Source: Streptomyces olivaceoviridis
Lineage (GTDB): Bacteria > Actinomycetota > Actinomycetes > Streptomycetales > Streptomycetaceae
Length of the DNA: 64,000 nucleotides
Assembly (NCBI RefSeq): GCF_014650115.1
Contig: NZ_BMUI01000007.1
Location: forward strand, 124,001 to 188,000
Direction of reading: 5' to 3'
Shown: piece after piece, positions 20,171 to 27,925 of the stretch
Numbering within the stretch: position 1 is the stretch's first letter
Layout of the letters: each line of letters begins with the position of its first letter
Made by a program: the position numbers and the translations under genes
Notes under the pieces: generated by a model
The model's database searches: none
Told to the model about the DNA's origin: nothing
What the model saw: only the letters and a program-made list of their open reading frames with translations

Positions 20171-21487
20171 TCAGGCCGCCGGCATCTGCTGCTGGGCCTT
20201 CTCCAGCTTGGCCTTGACCGAGTCGGTGGTCACGGCGCGTCCGGCGGCGGCGTCGGCGAACAGCTCCTTGACGGCCGTACCGACCGCCGTCTCGAACTGC
20301 GACTCGGCCGGCACCTGCGGCAGCGCGGCGGCGCTCTTGGCGAGGGTGTCCCGCAGCACGGCGGTGTCCGGCGCGTTGAACGCCTGATCGCCCTGGGCGG
20401 CCTTGACCGGCGGGATGGAGGTGTAGGCCGTGTTCAGGATCTTCTGCTCGGCGTCGGAGGTCATGAACTTCACGAACTTCGTGGCGCCGTCGAGGTTGTG
20501 CGTGTTCTTGAAGACGGCGATGTTGATGCCCATGACCGCCGAGTTGACCTGGGTGCCGGCACCGGGCGTCCCGGAGATCACCGGCACCGGCGCGACGCCG
20601 TAGGCGTCCTGGCTCATGCCCTGGGACTTGAGGTTGGAGGCGGCGGACTGCCACAGCAGCATCGCCTGCTTGCCCTTGGCGAAGTCGCTGACGGACTGGT
20701 TCTGCGCGTACTCGGCGTCGCCGGCCGGGATGACCTGGTCCTTGGCCATCAGGTCGACGTAGCTCTTCACCGCCTCGACGACCTTGGGGTTGGTGAAGTC
20801 GGGCTTGCCGTCGGCGGTGAAGAAGTCGGCGCCGTGCTGCTTGGCGAAGACGAAGACGTGGTGGATGTTCTCCGACAGGTTCGCGCCCTCGGCGCCGAGC
20901 ACGGACTTGCCCTTGGCCTTGATCTTCTTGCCGTCGGCGATGAGCTCGTCCCAGGTGGCCGGGGGCTTGCTGATCCCGGCGTCGGCGAAGATCTTCTTGT
21001 TGTAGTAGAGGGCGTACGCCATCGAGTACAGGGGCACGGCGGCCGGGTCCTTGCCCTGGACGCCGGTCGAGCCGAGAGCCGTGTCGGAGAACCGCTCCTT
21101 GCCGCCTATCTTGGCGAAGTTCTTCTCGTCCCACGACAGCAGCCCGCCGGTCGCCTGGAGGGAGGCGCTCCAGGTGTTGCCGATGTTCAGCACGTCCGGG
21201 CCCTGGCCGGAGGTGGTCGCGGTCAGGATCCGGTTGAGCAGATCCGACCAGGGCACGACCTCCAGCTTCACCTTGATGCCGGTCTGCTTCTCGAACTTGT
21301 CGAGCTCGGGCTGGAGCACCTGCTTGTCCACGGCGACACTGGCGCCCTGGTTTGAGGCCCAGTACGTCAGCGTCTTGGGTGAGTCGTTCGACCCGCCGCC
21401 GGTGGACGATCCGCCTCCGCAGGCCGTGGCCGCGAGGGCGAGAGACAGGGTGACGGCGCCTACGGCCGCGGCTCGGATCCTGCGCAT
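20171..21487 (-). CDS. Sugar ABC transporter substrate-binding lipoprotein
   Basis: The 438-aa protein has a lipoprotein signal peptide with the lipobox LAATAC, so Cys23 would be lipidated and the mature protein tethered outside the membrane. The rest is a cluster B/D type sugar-binding protein (family 1 extracellular solute-binding), with YWASNQG near the start and LGSTGVQGKDPAAVPLY. It is the first gene of the operon. The neighbouring GH1 and GH16 enzymes point to beta-gluco-oligosaccharides as ligand. Confidence 0.9.
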   Translation of the reverse strand: MRRIRAAAVGAVTLSLALAATACGGGSSTGGGSNDSPKTLTYWASNQGASVAVDKQVLQPELDKFEKQTGIKVKLEVVPWSDLLNRILTATTSGQGPDVLNIGNTWSASLQATGGLLSWDEKNFAKIGGKERFSDTALGSTGVQGKDPAAVPLYSMAYALYYNKKIFADAGISKPPATWDELIADGKKIKAKGKSVLGAEGANLSENIHHVFVFAKQHGADFFTADGKPDFTNPKVVEAVKSYVDLMAKDQVIPAGDAEYAQNQSVSDFAKGKQAMLLWQSAASNLKSQGMSQDAYGVAPVPVISGTPGAGTQVNSAVMGINIAVFKNTHNLDGATKFVKFMTSDAEQKILNTAYTSIPPVKAAQGDQAFNAPDTAVLRDTLAKSAAALPQVPAESQFETAVGTAVKELFADAAAGRAVTTDSVKAKLEKAQQQMPAA

Positions 21488-21801
21488 GGCTCCCGGGTCC
21501 CTTCAGGGATTGCACTCATGACTTAATTTAGGACGTGAGTTAATCCGCCGAAGAGGCGATCGTCAAGGGATTCGACAAGCGCGACCGAGTGGCGTGACCG
21601 AAACGTTGGACCGGCGGCGCTGTCGCGGTCGGTACGGCCGCCCACCCCGGTTCTCCGAGCCGCCGGCGAGCGTGACGCGCGGGCCGGTCATCGGGCGCCC
21701 GGGGGCGAGCGCGCCCGACGCGGCAGGATCCACGAACGGGCTTCCCGGCGCGCGCTGCTGGCATACGCTCACACCCAACCCGCCCAGGCGAAGGGATCGT
21801 T
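21488..21801. promoter_or_regulatory. Divergent intergenic region with TTAA-type direct repeat
   Basis: This 314-bp gap separates the sugar operon (leftward) from the phospholipase gene (rightward). An AT-rich patch near the operon start holds GACTTAAT (21520-21527) and GAGTTAAT (21537-21544), a 17-bp-spaced direct repeat with TTAA cores. It is a good candidate operator for a sugar repressor. No repressor gene is adjacent. The rest of the gap shows no clear gene. Confidence 0.45.
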
Positions 21802-23013
21802 GTGCGTCGACTGACGAAGATGTGGAGGGCAGTCCTCGCGGGCGTCCTCCTCCCCGCAACCGTTCTGATTCTCTCCAGCCCGGCCCACGCCGCCGTCACG
21901 GTCACCACCTCGGCCGTCTTCAACGACCCGTCAGGCACCACCGCCGACCAGAACCGGATCCGCGATTACATCGTCAGCCTGGTCGACGCCACCCCGGCCG
22001 GGGAGTCGATCACGGCGGCGGCCTACACGTTCACCGACGGCACGGCCGCCCAGGCGCTGGTCAACGCGAAGGCGCGGGGCGTCAAGGTCCGCGTCATCGT
22101 GGACCACACCACCGTCACCATGACCGGGGGCGAGTACACCACCCTGGCCAACGGCCTGGGCACCGACCGCACCCAGTCGTCGTGGGTGATGGCCTGCCCC
22201 AGCGCGCGCGGCTGCATCGGGGACCGGGAGCTCACCTCCGGCGACCCGGCGATCAACCACAACAAGTTCTGGCTGTTCTCCAACGTGGGCGGCGCGAGCA
22301 ACGTGGTGGTGCAGACCTCGCACAACATGACCACCTCACAGCGCACCACCTACTTCAACAACGCCGTGACGATCCCGGATTCCGGCCTGTACGGCATCTA
22401 CCAGTCGTACTTCTCGGACCTGCTGTCCTACGGATCCTCCTCGTCGGGCTCCGACACCTACTACAAGACCCCCACCAGCGCCACCGGCCCGTACAAGGCG
22501 TACTTCTTCCCCCGTCACGAGGCGTCCGGCACGTCGTGGAACAACGACGCGAGCACCGACACCGTCAAGCTGATCCTCGACAACGTCAGTTGTTCCTCAG
22601 GCACCCAGATCCGCGTGGGCATGAACCTCTTCAGCCGTGACGAGGTCGCCCAGAAGCTGGTCAGCCTGGTGAACTCGGGGTGCTCGGTCTACCTGGCGGC
22701 CGACGGCGCACCGGGTTCCATGAGCCAGGCGGTGACGGACACCCTCTACGGCAAGCTGACCAAGCGGGTGGAGTGCTACGAGAACAGCCCCGACGGCACC
22801 TACAAGATCGGGGTGCACTCCAAGTACCTGCTGATCCAGGGAACGTACGACGGGGTCGCCAACCGCAAGCTGGTGTGGACCGGAAGCCACAACTACACCT
22901 ACTCCGCGCTGCGGGCCAACGACGAGGCGCTGCTGAAGATCGACAACCCGGCGATCTACGACCAGTTCAAGGCCAACCACGACACGCTGATGAGCTACTG
23001 CGCCGGGAGCTGA
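21802..23013 (+). CDS. Secreted phospholipase D-like (HKD) protein
   Basis: GTG 21802, with AGGGA upstream, gives 403 aa. There is a Sec signal peptide cut near SSPAHAA (about 31). Two HKD-type motifs are visible: NHNKFWLFS and VHSKYLLIQ. Both have the His and Lys but lack the canonical Asp four residues later, so the hydrolase motif is partly degenerate. Each is followed by the expected S/T-x-N patch (TSHNMT and TGSHNYTYS). The protein is probably an extracellular phosphodiesterase or phospholipase-like enzyme. The substrate is unknown. Confidence 0.78.
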   Translation: MRRLTKMWRAVLAGVLLPATVLILSSPAHAAVTVTTSAVFNDPSGTTADQNRIRDYIVSLVDATPAGESITAAAYTFTDGTAAQALVNAKARGVKVRVIVDHTTVTMTGGEYTTLANGLGTDRTQSSWVMACPSARGCIGDRELTSGDPAINHNKFWLFSNVGGASNVVVQTSHNMTTSQRTTYFNNAVTIPDSGLYGIYQSYFSDLLSYGSSSSGSDTYYKTPTSATGPYKAYFFPRHEASGTSWNNDASTDTVKLILDNVSCSSGTQIRVGMNLFSRDEVAQKLVSLVNSGCSVYLAADGAPGSMSQAVTDTLYGKLTKRVECYENSPDGTYKIGVHSKYLLIQGTYDGVANRKLVWTGSHNYTYSALRANDEALLKIDNPAIYDQFKANHDTLMSYCAGS

Positions 23014-23044
23014 ACCGGTCCAGCCGGCCTCCACCGGAAACACA

Positions 23045-23078
23045 GCGAGGACCGCGACCGTCAGGTCGAGGTCCTCGC
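23045..23078 (+). terminator. Strong hairpin terminator after the phospholipase gene
   Basis: GCGAGGACC (23045-23053) pairs perfectly with GGTCCTCGC (23070-23078). After one mismatch the stem continues CGACC/GGTCG around a GTCA loop. It lies 31 bp after the stop codon and just before attL. Confidence 0.8.
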
Positions 23079-23096
23079 ATCCGTACCGCTACGGTG

Positions 23097-23119
23097 AGTG
23101 TCCGAGGGGGGACTTGAAC
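23097..23119. repeat. attL core repeat
   Basis: These 23 bp are identical to 36816-36838 and correspond to the T-arm and 3' acceptor end of tRNA-Leu. The sequences diverge on both sides (left flank g versus t, right flank tctcc versus ccccc). Confidence 0.9.
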
Positions 23120-23196
23120 TCTCCACTCGGGCACCAGCCCATTAGCTAGCTGACCTGCGGGAACACGCCCCACGAGCCGCCTTCGAGGCTGTGGAG

Positions 23197-23260
23197 GTTG
23201 GTCATGCTCACCTGCCGTTTCTGCCTGTTCCTGGCCGCTGTTGGTCATGCGTTGGTCACG
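23197..23260. repeat. Candidate integrase arm-type sites near attL
   Basis: Three copies of GTTGGTCA(T/C)G lie at 23197-23207, 23240-23250 and 23251-23260, the last two in tandem. A fourth copy lies at the other end of the element (36758-36768). Presence only inside both att ends is what is expected of integrase arm sites. Confidence 0.55.
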
Positions 23261-23327
23261 TGGCCAACCCGCTCTGAGCAGCGGAAAGCCCCGCCGTGCG
23301 CCACAGTCCCACACGTAGTCTTGCGCC

Positions 23328-23666
23328 ATGAGTGGACAGACGATTGATGACTACGCGATCTACTTCCAGGTCGTACCGCGAAGCCACGTTGGTGCTCTTG
23401 ACTCACCGGGCGGCCAGTTCGTTGGCGGCACCTTGGAGCAGGCACGGGCATTCGCAACCCTCGCACTATCGTGGCCGGGTGTCGGCACGGCACTCATCGA
23501 GCCGTGGACTATCAAGGGCAACCGACACTTCTTGAGCGAGCGCCATGACGCGGACGGCGCGGTCAGCCACTATGCCAGCCGTGAGGACGGCGGAAGCGGG
23601 GAGTGGAGGCCGGGACCGCTGCCCTCCACGGTCCTTGATCGTCTCGGGGATACTGCCCGGCTTTGA
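23328..23666 (+). CDS. Hypothetical protein
   Basis: The 112-aa acidic protein (MSGQTIDDYAIYFQVVPRSH...) is not recognised. It has no signal peptide or membrane segment. A -10-like TAGTCT (about 23315-23320) lies 7 nt upstream of the ATG with no Shine-Dalgarno, so it is probably leaderless. It is the first gene inside the attL end and stands alone, followed by a strong hairpin. Cargo or a dispensable accessory gene is likely. Confidence 0.55.
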   Translation: MSGQTIDDYAIYFQVVPRSHVGALDSPGGQFVGGTLEQARAFATLALSWPGVGTALIEPWTIKGNRHFLSERHDADGAVSHYASREDGGSGEWRPGPLPSTVLDRLGDTARL

Positions 23667-23718
23667 AACTTCCCGTCCTCCCTGGCCGGGGGCGCATGAA
23701 AACTCCCGCCCTGCGCCA

Positions 23719-23735
23719 GGGGGCTGTAGGCCCCC
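23719..23735 (+). terminator. GC hairpin
   Basis: GGGGGC, TGTAG loop, GCCCCC, 52 bp after the stop codon of the preceding gene. Confidence 0.55.
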
Positions 23736-23784
23736 GCTCCGGGGGACCGCTTCGAGAGTTTCGGCAGAGACCAGTAGCTCAGGT

Positions 23785-23817
23785 GATCCGGCCCCCTCCC
23801 TGCACGGGAGCCGGATC
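23785..23817 (-). terminator. Hairpin after the DUF397 operon
   Basis: GATCCGG (23785-23791) pairs with CCGGATC (23811-23817), with an inner CTCCC/GGGAG stem around TGCAC. It lies 20 bp beyond the 3' end of the minus-strand DUF397 gene and ends that operon. Confidence 0.65.
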
Positions 23818-23837
23818 CCACAGGTGATGATGTAGTG

Positions 23838-24023
23838 CTACTGAGAGACCTGCTTCGCAGCCTCGATGAACCGGCTCCAGGAAGCCGGATTGAGACTCAG
23901 GTGACCAAATTCCCGATGCTTGGTGTCTCGCACCATGACCCGAGAGGGGTCGTTGTCTGCGACTTCGACGCAGCTATCGGATTTCGTGTAGGAACTCGTG
24001 CGCCAATTCGGGTTCATGGCCAA
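23838..24023 (-). CDS. DUF397 domain protein
   Basis: The 61-aa protein has the DUF397 pattern WRTSSYTKSDSCVEVA followed by VMVRDTKHREFGHLSLNPASW. TTG 24023 is preferred over the internal ATG because AGGAGG sits 7 nt upstream of it. DUF397 genes are nearly always next to HTH/DUF5753 regulators in Streptomyces, as here, and the pairs influence development and antibiotic production; some behave like toxin-antitoxin sets. The function in this element is unknown. Confidence 0.85.
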   Translation of the reverse strand: MAMNPNWRTSSYTKSDSCVEVADNDPSRVMVRDTKHREFGHLSLNPASWSRFIEAAKQVSQ

Positions 24024-24034
24024 GGTCCCGCCTC

Positions 24035-24880
24035 CTAATCGGTCGGCATCCTGTCGTAGTGATGGATTGCAGCGAAAATGAGGTCTCGTACAGCGGCTCC
24101 GTAGACCGCTGACTGTTTCAACAGGGCGAACGCTTTAGCGTACAGCTCGATTTCGCGTGGCTGCGTGACGGAAAACTCTGCCGAGAAGGTCTCAACTAGG
24201 ACGAGTTTGTCATCGAACATCGAGAATGAGTTACCAGGCCAGATACGCAGGGGTGCAGACTTAGGGACGATGCCCAGGCTCAGCCTGGCCAGCCCCATGA
24301 CCGACAACAAGCGGTCCAGTTGCCCCTTCATCACCTCCTTTCCTCCAAAGTTGCTGTACAGCGCCTGCTCGCCGAGCAAGACGTTAAAGATTCGATCTCC
24401 TCGGTACAGGTACTGCTGACGTTCAAGCCGCTTAGCCGTGGCGGCTTCGGTGTCGTCAGGAATCTCGTAATAGTTGACGACCTGCTTGAAGGTCTCTGCG
24501 GCGTACTCGGACGTTTGGAGCGTCCCCCATACGAGCGTCGGATGCCAGATTCGAAATACCTTAGTTTTTGAGTAGACCGGTATCGCGGCCTGCTGTCTCT
24601 TCTCTGCCCCAGTCGCCAACTGCCGGCGCCACTCAAGCCAGAGCTCGTCAATGTGCCGGACCGTGGCAATCAAGTCTTCGATCTGCTCGGATCTGTTGGT
24701 CGTTGTGCACCAGACGCGGATGTCGTCCTCGCTGGCATTCTGCTTCCCGTTCTCGATCCGAGAGACCTTGGACTCCTGCCATCCTGTGGCCAGCGCGAAT
24801 GCCCGGCCGCTCGCGAAGCCCGCATCCTTGCGGAACCCGCGAAGCCGGGCACCCAACGCCTCTCGTGCTTGGTTGCTCAC
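24035..24880 (-). CDS. HTH (XRE)/DUF5753 regulator
   Basis: GTG 24880 gives 281 aa. Residues about 7-70 are an XRE helix-turn-helix (LRGFRKDAGFASGRAFALATGWQESKVSRIENGK, described in part). The rest is the DUF5753 effector domain with IWHPTLVWGTLQTSEYAAETF and LLGEQALY. It belongs to the WhiJ-like class that pairs with DUF397 proteins. It lies between the DUF6879 gene (7-bp gap) and the DUF397 gene (11-bp gap) in one operon. Base composition is lower in GC than the flanking chromosome. Confidence 0.88.
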   Translation of the reverse strand: MSNQAREALGARLRGFRKDAGFASGRAFALATGWQESKVSRIENGKQNASEDDIRVWCTTTNRSEQIEDLIATVRHIDELWLEWRRQLATGAEKRQQAAIPVYSKTKVFRIWHPTLVWGTLQTSEYAAETFKQVVNYYEIPDDTEAATAKRLERQQYLYRGDRIFNVLLGEQALYSNFGGKEVMKGQLDRLLSVMGLARLSLGIVPKSAPLRIWPGNSFSMFDDKLVLVETFSAEFSVTQPREIELYAKAFALLKQSAVYGAAVRDLIFAAIHHYDRMPTD

Positions 24881-24887
24881 TGATGGG

Positions 24888-25412
24888 TCAGGGCTTGTAC
24901 TCGGCGTGAGGGATGGCGACGGCCCAGAGCAGGTCTCGCAGCCGGATGCACTCGGCCACGGTGTGAGGGTCTTCCACGATCTCTGACCCGAGAACTCGGC
25001 CTTCAGGATCGAAGTGCCCCACGGCAAGAAGGCGGTCGTCGTACAGCCACCAGTCGTTCCCTCCCACGGGGAAGGCAACCCCTTCCGGCAGCCGGTGCCT
25101 CGGAAGCCATCGGATGTCCTCGCCGATCTCGATGTTGAGGTGCGTGAGCGAGTGCTCCCAAGTGACGTACTGGCTGTGGGGCTCGGTGACCACGCGAACG
25201 CGACGGACCGTCTTGCCCTCACCCGTGACGCGCTTCATCAGCGTCGTCCAGTCATCGAGCCACGAGTAGTCGTCGGGTTCGCCACGCTTCCATCGGGCGT
25301 ACGGCGTGTCCTCGATGGGAGACCCGTAGTCGTCTCGCAGCTCCAGATGGAAGGCATCACGCTCGAACTGGTTGAACAGCTCGTCACGCTGTGCGGGGCT
25401 GATCAGGTCCAC
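24888..25412 (-). CDS. DUF6879-like protein
   Basis: GTG 25412, with GGAGGA 5 nt upstream, gives 174 aa. It has the pattern FERDAFHLELRDDY, ARWKRGEPDD, VRRVRVVTEPHSQYVTWEHSLTHLNIEIGEDIRWLPR (in part), and NDWWLYDDRLL, which I match to the DUF6879 family, a usual partner of DUF397/HTH genes. It is soluble. Its 5' end overlaps the upstream gene by 29 bp. The function is unknown; it may be the effector of the set. Confidence 0.7.
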   Translation of the reverse strand: MDLISPAQRDELFNQFERDAFHLELRDDYGSPIEDTPYARWKRGEPDDYSWLDDWTTLMKRVTGEGKTVRRVRVVTEPHSQYVTWEHSLTHLNIEIGEDIRWLPRHRLPEGVAFPVGGNDWWLYDDRLLAVGHFDPEGRVLGSEIVEDPHTVAECIRLRDLLWAVAIPHAEYKP

Positions 25413-25791
25413 TGTCTTCCTCCAGCAGGGCCGTGATCGAGGACTTGGGGACCTCGATGCAGGTCTCATAGTCGGGCATGCGCATCTGGCTCAGGGCTTC
25501 AGCGTCGTGCATTTCCGGGCCTTGAAGGACGCAGGTCCCCTGTTCAGTGACGATCTTGATCGGGTCGTTGTACTTCTTGATCTCGCCAGTGGGGAGCCCG
25601 TCCTTGGTCAGGTGCTCGAACAGCTCAGTCGGCACCTCGATGACGGTCTGACCGTCCGGCACGTCGAGACGCATGAGGAGTTCGTTCGCATACACCTTCC
25701 AACCTTGGATGACGTAGGTGTCCTGGTCGCTGGCGTACAGGGTGGGGCTGTCTCCCGGGGTGGAGTTCTTCCCAAGGAACCGTAGCTGCAT
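25384..25791 (-). CDS. Hypothetical protein, first gene of the DUF397 operon
   Basis: The 135-aa acidic protein has two similar halves: DTYVIQGWKVYANELLMRL...TVIEVP and GTCVLQGPEMHDAEALSQM...TCIEVPKS. This suggests an internal duplication of a ~60-residue beta-rich unit. GGGAGA precedes the ATG. It heads the operon with DUF6879, HTH and DUF397. The function is unknown. Confidence 0.6.
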   Translation of the reverse strand: MQLRFLGKNSTPGDSPTLYASDQDTYVIQGWKVYANELLMRLDVPDGQTVIEVPTELFEHLTKDGLPTGEIKKYNDPIKIVTEQGTCVLQGPEMHDAEALSQMRMPDYETCIEVPKSSITALLEEDSGPDQPRTA

Positions 25792-25821
25792 GGTTGCTCT
25801 CCCGTCCGCTTCCTTGCGCCG

Positions 25822-25893
25822 GATTGCGCGACAAGACGATGGTCGCGAGGTCGTTCGAGCCCGTCAATCGGCTTGCTGCAAACTGGCGCAATC
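25822..25893. promoter_or_regulatory. Divergent promoter region with inverted GATTGCGC
   Basis: GATTGCGC (25822-25829) and its exact reverse complement GCGCAATC (25886-25893) face each other across 56 bp, in the gap between the leftward DUF397 operon and the rightward small-gene operon. It may be a looping operator or paired promoter elements. Confidence 0.35.
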
Positions 25894-25970
25894 TCCTTGG
25901 GACTTGGGCGACAGCGCCTCTACGTTCGTCTTCGGACCCAGCCTGCTGAGGCAGCACCGAGGGGAGAATC

Positions 25971-26336
25971 GTGGTGGCCAGCGTGATCCGAGAGCCTGAG
26001 ACGACCAGAGAACACCTCGAAGTTGACTGGTTCAGGGACACCATCACCGTGATTCAGCTCATGGACCTCTCCCGGTCGACCCGAGCGGACATCGACGCCA
26101 GGACGGCCGAGTGCATCAGGCACCTGGAAGAACTGTTGGTCGTAGACCTGGGCGCGGACCAGGACGACGAGGTGATGGAGCTGTTCCGCCGGGCGTACAG
26201 GCACCTCGACTTGTCCAGCCGTCCGACGCCGGCCACCCCCGCCTACGACGCATTTGCCTATATGCGAGACACGGCGACTGTCACCTTCGAACTGCTGAAG
26301 GTCTACGTGACGAAGAACGAGGGCCAGGACCAGTGA
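25971..26336 (+). CDS. Hypothetical protein
   Basis: Tandem GTG codons open this 121-aa protein, with GGGGAG upstream. It is predicted to be all-helical and acidic (DWFRDTITVIQLMDLSRSTRADIDARTAECIRHLEELL, in part). No domain is recognised. It heads a run of three coupled small genes, its stop overlapping the next start (GTGA). Confidence 0.6.
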   Translation: MVASVIREPETTREHLEVDWFRDTITVIQLMDLSRSTRADIDARTAECIRHLEELLVVDLGADQDDEVMELFRRAYRHLDLSSRPTPATPAYDAFAYMRDTATVTFELLKVYVTKNEGQDQ

Positions 26337-26572
26337 GCGTCAAAGCCGTACTCCGCTTCGTGAAGTACAAGATCACCCGAGACCCCGACGGAGAGAGGAC
26401 CTGGCGGGCCCGCTGCGTCTCGGGGGACGAAGAGGAGTGTGGAGCCGAGTCCATGGTGTTCGGCGGCGACGAGGACCCTACCGACTGGATGGCCGAGCAC
26501 GCCAAGGAAACGGGCCACACACGCTTCGAGCGCACCTACAAGGATTACGCCCTGGTGGAGAAGGTGGAGTAG
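26333..26572 (+). CDS. DUF7848-like small protein
   Basis: The 79-aa protein starts at the GTG of a GTGA overlap. The pattern is RFVKYKITRDPD, RARCVSGDEEECGAES, DWMAEHAKETGHTRFERTYKDYALVE. I match this from memory to a small Streptomyces family (DUF7848). The two nearby Cys residues and C-terminal His suggest metal binding. It overlaps the next gene by one base (TAGTG). The function is unknown. Confidence 0.65.
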   Translation: MSVKAVLRFVKYKITRDPDGERTWRARCVSGDEEECGAESMVFGGDEDPTDWMAEHAKETGHTRFERTYKDYALVEKVE

Positions 26573-26766
26573 TGGCAAGCCGACCGAGCAGGCCGATGAG
26601 TTGGGGCTGGTGCGTCCTCGGCCGGCACTGGGCGATGGTCGTTTTCATAGGCCCGGTCGAGTCGGACGGCATGCAAGCCCCCGTACACGCCTGTGAAGGC
26701 TGCTGCGCATACATGCGGAACTTCGTACGCAACTACAACAGGCATCGAGACAGGCAACCGGCCTAA
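26572..26766 (+). CDS. Small cysteine-containing hypothetical protein
   Basis: The 64-aa protein starts at the GTG that shares a base with the upstream stop codon. It contains CVLG, then HACEGCCAYMRNF, a possible metal-binding CxxCC cluster, and a basic tail (NRHRDRQPA). Coupled translation with the DUF7848-like gene supports it being real. The function is unknown. Confidence 0.5.
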   Translation: MASRPSRPMSWGWCVLGRHWAMVVFIGPVESDGMQAPVHACEGCCAYMRNFVRNYNRHRDRQPA

Positions 26767-26771
26767 AAGCT

Positions 26772-26856
26772 CCCGCCCATCTGCCTCCCCCGACGGATGG
26801 GCGGGGTTCAACGCCCACCCCCGGCCTGGGACGTCACGGTCGGGGCCGGGGGTGGG
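26772..26856. terminator. Two large back-to-back hairpins
   Basis: CCCGCCCATC (26772-26781) pairs with GATGGGCGGG (26796-26805), 10 bp. Eight bases on, a 13-bp perfect stem forms between 26814-26826 (CCCACCCCCGGCC) and 26844-26856. The first lies 5 bp after a stop codon and is a normal terminator. The second lies in the leader of the next gene and could be an attenuator or a site for a protein. Confidence 0.7.
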
Positions 26857-26898
26857 TCAGCAAGTGCACATCAGATCAGAGGAAGAAGGGACTTCCGA

Positions 26899-27336
26899 AT
26901 GACTGTGGCACCCGAAAGGCCCGTCTCCCTGCTCCAGGGCAGGGACCTGGTGTCGCCCGAGCTGTTCGCGCGCCTGGTGGACTTCTGCGCCGAGGAGTAC
27001 GGACACGAACGGTCGATGGCCGACCGCATCATGAACGAGGCCCTGGCGTTCATCGACGTCATGGGCAAGACCGGTGAGGGCATGTCCCCCTCTCAGATCG
27101 TTGACCCCGGCTGGCACACCTTCATGCTCCACACCGAGGAGTACGCCGCCTTCTGCACGGAGCAGTACGGCCGGTTCATCCACCACGCCCCGAAGAGCCG
27201 CTACCGGGACAAGGCAACGATGGTCGACGTTGTGGCCAAGATCCGCGCCCACGGCTACGAGGTGGACGAGTCCCTGTGGGGCACCAAGGCCGACTGCAAC
27301 GAACCGACGTGCTGCGGCGACGGCCCGTGCTGCTGA
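26899..27336 (+). CDS. Hypothetical protein, His/Cys-rich, resembling glycine-rich-domain (GRDP-like) proteins
   Basis: The 145-aa protein (AAGGGA upstream of the ATG) has SLLQGRDLVSPELFARLVDF, then GWHTFMLHTEEYAAFCTEQYGRFIHHAP, an H-x-x-x-x-H-x-x-x-Y...C...HH pattern. It ends in a Cys-rich tail (CNEPTCCGDGPCC). The conserved His/Cys positions suggest metal binding. Similar proteins are frequent on Streptomyces integrative elements. The role is unknown. Confidence 0.6.
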   Translation: MTVAPERPVSLLQGRDLVSPELFARLVDFCAEEYGHERSMADRIMNEALAFIDVMGKTGEGMSPSQIVDPGWHTFMLHTEEYAAFCTEQYGRFIHHAPKSRYRDKATMVDVVAKIRAHGYEVDESLWGTKADCNEPTCCGDGPCC

Positions 27337-27362
27337 GGCCGGCCGCTGTCAGTGCCAGCCGC

Positions 27363-27393
27363 TAGAGTCCGGCCCTCACGATCCGGAACTCTA
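27363..27393 (+). promoter_or_regulatory. Hairpin/inverted repeat before the next gene
   Basis: TAGAGTCCGG (27363-27372) and CCGGAACTCTA (27383-27393) pair with one bulged A. A -10-like TATAAA and AAGGGGAA follow before the ATG at 27413. It may be an operator or a leader hairpin. Confidence 0.45.
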
Positions 27394-27412
27394 GGTATAA
27401 AAGGGGAATTTC

Positions 27413-27841
27413 ATGGCAACTGCCGAAGGAGCGAAGGGTCGGGGCCGTTTCACGGCCTTCTCCATGTTCGGACCCGTCTTCGGCTACGCGAGCACTCTTG
27501 TAGATGACCAACAGGTTGCCTACGTCGGTCCTCTGACCCCCGGAATCGAGTGGCGCCTGCTCTGGCGAGTGGCAGAGAGGTGCTGTCGGGCGGGAGAAGG
27601 GGAAGTGGCACACGCCCGGTGGATCATCACCCAGGCGAACCGCGCGTTCATCTGCGGCAGTGACGTCGTCGTGAAGCTCTCCGACTCCGATTGGGAGATG
27701 GAGCCTGGTGGTCGACTCGTGGAACTCGGCGCCCCCTGGTGCAACCAGGACGTTTTGGTCACCGGCAACCTCACAGTGCCGGACCTCACCGCCGAGCAGA
27801 TCGCCCCGAAGTTCACCTACTACCCGCAGTACGCGGGATGA
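27413..27841 (+). CDS. Hypothetical protein
   Basis: The 142-aa protein has an excellent Shine-Dalgarno (AAGGGGAA). It is not recognised. It has three Cys residues (CCRAGEGEVAHARWII, FICGSD, WCNQDV) and no membrane segment. It is the last clear plus-strand gene before the bidirectional terminator at 28105. Confidence 0.55.
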   Translation: MATAEGAKGRGRFTAFSMFGPVFGYASTLVDDQQVAYVGPLTPGIEWRLLWRVAERCCRAGEGEVAHARWIITQANRAFICGSDVVVKLSDSDWEMEPGGRLVELGAPWCNQDVLVTGNLTVPDLTAEQIAPKFTYYPQYAG

Positions 27842-27925
27842 CGCCCCGACCACTCTCGCTCTCGCAAAGGTCGAGTGGCCGAGGCGCCTGGCTCCCCACC
27901 ACCATCAGATGAAGGGAACTCGCCT

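Noticed and set aside
23120..23160. Possible second tRNA at the left end
   Set aside because: Only the 3' end matching the core is present; no acceptor 5' strand, D-arm or anticodon arm follows.
27838..27912. 24-codon frame starting in an ATGA overlap with the 142-aa gene
   Set aside because: The overlap is suggestive, but there is no independent ribosome site and the peptide has no recognisable feature.
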